The notes beneath the pieces are model-generated. The model worked only from the letters and a program-made list of their open reading frames with translations, was not told the origin of the DNA and ran no database searches. Made by a program: the position numbers and the translations under genes. Below are positions 60,687 through 64,000 of a DNA stretch of 64,000 nucleotides, piece after piece. Origin of the DNA: Pedobacter sp. MC2016-14 (GTDB lineage Bacteria; Bacteroidota; Bacteroidia; Sphingobacteriales; Sphingobacteriaceae); contig NZ_JAJMPA010000001.1 in NCBI RefSeq assembly GCF_020991475.1, forward strand, positions 1,860,001 to 1,924,000, given 5' to 3'. Within the stretch, counting starts at the first letter, position 1, and each line of letters starts with the position of its first letter.

Positions 60687-63600
60687 ATGTATAAAAAATT
60701 TACTAAATTATTAGTGATAAAGCTACCCGTTGCATTGCTGGTGTTCAGTTTCTTGCAACTGAACATAGCCTTTGCACAGAAAATAACATTTAAAAAAAGC
60801 CAGGTATCGCTGGAAGAGGTATTCAAAGCGATAAGAAAGCAAAGTGGATATAACATCTTCTACAATGCTGAGATGCTTAAAGGCACAGGTACGGTATCTG
60901 TTAACCTTACAGGGGCATCTTTACAGGATGCAATGAGGATAACCCTTGAGGGAAAGCAACTCGATTTTAAAATTGTAGAGAAAAACATCATTATTTCGAA
61001 AAGGATAACTGCTCCGGTTAAACAGGAACTTACAATCAGAGGTAAGATCCTGAATGATCAGAATAATGCTTTTGAAGGGGTAAGTGTAAGGGTTAAAAAT
61101 AGTACTGTAGGTACACTGACAGACAAGACTGGAAACTATAAAATAGTTGTACCCAATGGAAACGCAGTGTTAACCTTTAGCTATTTGGGTTTTTTAAGCC
61201 AGGAGAGAAAAGTTGGCGCAAATTCAGTAATTAATTTAAAGCTGGAGCTGGAAGATACCAAACTAAATGAGGTTGTGGTAACGGCTTTGGGGATAAAAAG
61301 AGAAGAAAAAGCATTAGGATACTCCATTACAACTTTGAAGGGAGACGACCTGACCAATGCAATTTCTAACAACTGGACGGATGCATTATCCGGAAAAGTG
61401 GCTGGTCTAAACCTGTTGCGCTCTAATGGAGGTCCGGCAGGTTCTAACCGCATTATCCTGAGAGGGGAAAATTCTTTGTCAGGAACTACAGAGGCCCTTA
61501 TTGTACTGGATGGTGTGGTGATCAGCAATTCCAGCGGTGCATCTACCGGAAATGGAACAGCCTATATGGGTGATGACTCGCCAACAGATTATGGCAGTAG
61601 CATTAATGACATTAATCCGGCGGATATTGAAAGTGTATCTGTTTTAAAAGGGCCGGGGGCTACGGCATTATATGGAGCAAGAGGTGCCGGTGGGGCCATT
61701 ATCATTACCACAAAACTTGCTGATCCTAAAGTAAAAGGTATTGGTGCAAGTTTTAGTTCCAATACCTCTTTTGAATCGGTTTCGCGCTGGCCAAAGTATC
61801 AGAACGAATATGGACAAGGCTTAAGCGGACAGGATTACTACTCTTATGGAAACAGTGCCGACGGTACGAGTACCAGAAGCACAAGTGCCGCATTTGGGCC
61901 AAAATTTGACGGACAAGAGTATTTTCAATATGATCCAAATACATTTACAACAGGGGCAAACAGAACACCATGGATCGCTTACCCGGATAATAAGAAGGAC
62001 TTTTTTGAAACAGGGGCAACGTTCACCAATTCACTTTCCCTGGAAGGTGGTACAAAAGCAACTTCTGCACGCCTGGGTTACACCAATGTACAAAATAGCT
62101 GGATTATCCCGAATACTGGCTATGAAAGAAATTCTGTTGCCCTGAGTTTAACACAAAAAGTAACGCCTAAGCTGCAGCTTTCTGCAAAAGCAACCTATAC
62201 CAATAAATCTAGTGATAACCTGCCAGCGATGGGATACAACAATCAAACCATCATGTATTGGATGATCAGGCAGGTGCCTAACGCAGATTTATCCTGGTTT
62301 AATCCTTACTGGCTCCCCGGGCAGGAAGGCCTGGTGCAGAACCGTCCTTTTGTAAGTGTGGTGGATAACCCATACTTGATCACCAACGTAATGCTGAATA
62401 AATCTAACCGTAACTCTGTTACGGGAAATGTACAGGCACTATATAATTTTACAAGCAATTTAAGTTTAATGTTGCGTACCTCGCTGGATATGAGTTATGA
62501 TGCCCGTTCGCAACAGCGCCCAAAAGATACCCAGAATTATAAACAGGGGATGTACCGGACACAAAATATTTATACTCAGGAAATAAACGCAGATTTTTTA
62601 CTGAATTATAAAAAGGATTTTGCCGAAAAGTTTACAACAAACTTCTCTTTTGGTGGAAGTACCTTAAAAAATACTTACAACAAAGACGAGATCCGGGCAG
62701 AAACTTTATTTGCGCCTAATATTTTCAATTTCGCCAACAGCATGGATGTTCCAATCGCCTATGTAACTAAGAACAGGTTTGGTGTTTCCAGTTTGTACGG
62801 ATTGGCAAGTATTGGTTACGATAACTTTATATACCTCGATTTAACTGGTCGTGAAGATTGGACAAGCACTTTGGTGAGGCCGGACGGCAAAGTTGAGGGC
62901 TTCTTTTATCACTCTGAAAATTTGAGTGTGGTATTGTCTGATAAGCTTACGTTGCCATCCTATTTCTCCTTATTAAAATTAAGGGCCTCTTATGCAGAGG
63001 TAGGTAGTGGGGGAACAACGCCTTATTTAACATCCTTTGTGTATGATTCAGAAAGCAATTTTCCTTCTGGTTTATCCAACCCATCGGTTATTGCCAATCC
63101 TAACTTAAGACCAGAACGTTCCAAAAGCATCGAACTAGGAGCAGACATCCGGTTTTTTAACGGAAGATTGGGCGCAGACGTTGCCGTATATCAAAATAAT
63201 ACCAAAGATCAGATTTTAAGGGTTCCGATAGATCGTGCCTCTGGATACAGCTTTTCTGTTTTGAACTCTGGCGAGGTTCAGAATAAGGGAATCGAGGTCT
63301 CAATGAATGGTGCTCCGATTAAGCACAACAAAAGAGGCTTTAATTGGAACATCACCACCACTTTTACCGCTAACAGGAACAAAATCTTATCGCTTGCGGA
63401 TAGTGTAGAAACTTTAATCTTGCAAACTGGTCCGGGATCAAGAGGTACCATTGAGGCCCGTGTGGGGGGTAGTATGGGAGATATGTATGGTTTGGGTTAC
63501 CAGCGTTCTCCAGACGGACAAATTGTTTATGCCAATGGTTATCCTGTTAAAATACAGACTTCGAGGCTGCTGACCAATGTATATCCAAAATGGAAGGCCT

Positions 63601-64000
63601 CAATAGGCAATCAATTTAGTTACAGACAATTTAGGTTTAATGTATTGTTTGATGCCCAGTTTGGTGCAAAGGCTTACTCACATACCCATTCCTTAAATGC
63701 AACATTGGGTAAACTCGAAAGTACCATTCCCGGACGTTATAACGGTATAATAGGTGATGGTGTAATTTTAAATGCTGACGGCAGCTACCGTAAAAATGAT
63801 GTGGCCGCTACAGATATTTCTACTTACTATACAGAGCATTTTACAATTGACAACGTGGAAGCCAACCTGTTTAAGACAGACTATATTAAGCTAAGAGAGG
63901 CAAGGTTAGATTACGCCTTTTTGCCACGGTTAACTAAAAAGTTAAAGTTACAAGCTGCCAGCATAGGTATTTATGGTCGTGACCTCTTTATCATTAGTAA
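60687..64000 (+). CDS. SusC/RagA TonB-dependent receptor with STN domain, locus 4 (3' end cut by window)
   Basis: The frame is open from the ATG at 60687 to the window end, about 1104 residues. A signal peptide (about residues 1-31, IAFAQ) is followed by an STN domain (ITFKKSQVSLEEVFKAIRKQ onward), a CarboxypepD_reg-like domain (LTIRGKILNDQNNAFEGVSV), the plug (NEVVVTALGIKREEKALGYS, SNNWTDALSGKVAGLN, ALYGARGAGGAIIITTK) and the barrel. The last residues seen, IYGRDLFIIS, align with YGRNLFIWS of the SusC at 24656, so only some 40 residues are missing. The two receptors are close paralogues. SusD should follow outside the window. Confidence 0.93.
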   Translation, partial: MYKKFTKLLVIKLPVALLVFSFLQLNIAFAQKITFKKSQVSLEEVFKAIRKQSGYNIFYNAEMLKGTGTVSVNLTGASLQDAMRITLEGKQLDFKIVEKNIIISKRITAPVKQELTIRGKILNDQNNAFEGVSVRVKNSTVGTLTDKTGNYKIVVPNGNAVLTFSYLGFLSQERKVGANSVINLKLELEDTKLNEVVVTALGIKREEKALGYSITTLKGDDLTNAISNNWTDALSGKVAGLNLLRSNGGPAGSNRIILRGENSLSGTTEALIVLDGVVISNSSGASTGNGTAYMGDDSPTDYGSSINDINPADIESVSVLKGPGATALYGARGAGGAIIITTKLADPKVKGIGASFSSNTSFESVSRWPKYQNEYGQGLSGQDYYSYGNSADGTSTRSTSAAFGPKFDGQEYFQYDPNTFTTGANRTPWIAYPDNKKDFFETGATFTNSLSLEGGTKATSARLGYTNVQNSWIIPNTGYERNSVALSLTQKVTPKLQLSAKATYTNKSSDNLPAMGYNNQTIMYWMIRQVPNADLSWFNPYWLPGQEGLVQNRPFVSVVDNPYLITNVMLNKSNRNSVTGNVQALYNFTSNLSLMLRTSLDMSYDARSQQRPKDTQNYKQGMYRTQNIYTQEINADFLLNYKKDFAEKFTTNFSFGGSTLKNTYNKDEIRAETLFAPNIFNFANSMDVPIAYVTKNRFGVSSLYGLASIGYDNFIYLDLTGREDWTSTLVRPDGKVEGFFYHSENLSVVLSDKLTLPSYFSLLKLRASYAEVGSGGTTPYLTSFVYDSESNFPSGLSNPSVIANPNLRPERSKSIELGADIRFFNGRLGADVAVYQNNTKDQILRVPIDRASGYSFSVLNSGEVQNKGIEVSMNGAPIKHNKRGFNWNITTTFTANRNKILSLADSVETLILQTGPGSRGTIEARVGGSMGDMYGLGYQRSPDGQIVYANGYPVKIQTSRLLTNVYPKWKASIGNQFSYRQFRFNVLFDAQFGAKAYSHTHSLNATLGKLESTIPGRYNGIIGDGVILNADGSYRKNDVAATDISTYYTEHFTIDNVEANLFKTDYIKLREARLDYAFLPRLTKKLKLQAASIGIYGRDLFIIS

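Overview
The window looks like chromosomal DNA from a Bacteroidota bacterium of the Sphingobacteriaceae, most likely Pedobacter or a close relative. This is inferred from gene content and protein style; no rRNA is present to confirm it. Signs are four SusC-type TonB-dependent receptors with SusD lipoproteins, ECF sigma/FecR pairs, a conserved rpmB-rpmG-DUF4295-ftsY-rimO block, bacillithiol synthesis (BshC), no clear Shine-Dalgarno sites, and promoters of the TTTG / TAnnTTTG type. No tRNA, rRNA, CRISPR array or intact insertion sequence was seen.

Layout. 1-9.8 kb is housekeeping: the end of dapB, lepB, an Ldh_2-family dehydrogenase, bshC, rimO, ftsY, three small ribosome-linked genes, acs and a CsbD-like protein. 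9.9-17.6 kb holds a candidate envelope module: an inner-membrane-anchored TPR-CHAT protease-like protein overlapping a PKD/outer-membrane-barrel protein, a lipoprotein, a noncoding stretch with a long hairpin and three ~120-bp tandem repeats, then an ECF sigma factor and a membrane anti-sigma-like TPR protein. 17.7-22.8 kb carries an M16 peptidase, surE, a small membrane protein and lpxB.

22.9-33.6 kb is a nutrient-uptake locus: ECF sigma, FecR, SusC, SusD, a DUF5689 lipoprotein, a metallophosphoesterase and a glycerophosphodiester phosphodiesterase. It probably captures organic phosphodiesters. 34.4-44.7 kb is a second locus aimed at an N-acetylglucosamine-containing glycan: FecR, SusC, SusD, an active-looking GH18 lipoprotein, a GH18-like lipoprotein lacking the catalytic residues, a NagX/DUF5009-like membrane protein, and an ECF sigma factor at the far end on the other strand. 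An orphan LuxR-type response regulator lies between the two loci.

44.9-52.2 kb has an HMA-AraC fusion regulator, a small acidic protein, a five-gene RsbR-RsbS-RsbT-(ATPase/PP2C)-histidine kinase stressosome-like operon, a decayed ORF and a copper P-type ATPase. 52.3-58.0 kb has a third SusC/SusD pair facing a MauE-like membrane protein and a small secreted two-cysteine peptide. 58.1-58.5 kb holds a 156-bp palindrome beside a remnant of a PD-(D/E)XK transposase-family gene. 58.7-64 kb begins a fourth locus (ECF sigma, FecR, SusC) whose SusC is cut by the window edge and closely resembles the first SusC.

The best candidates for undescribed biology are the CHAT/PKD-barrel/ECF module with its repeat array, the stressosome operon with a histidine-kinase output, the SusCD-MauE-Cys-peptide set, the pseudo-GH18 and the palindrome next to the nuclease remnant.
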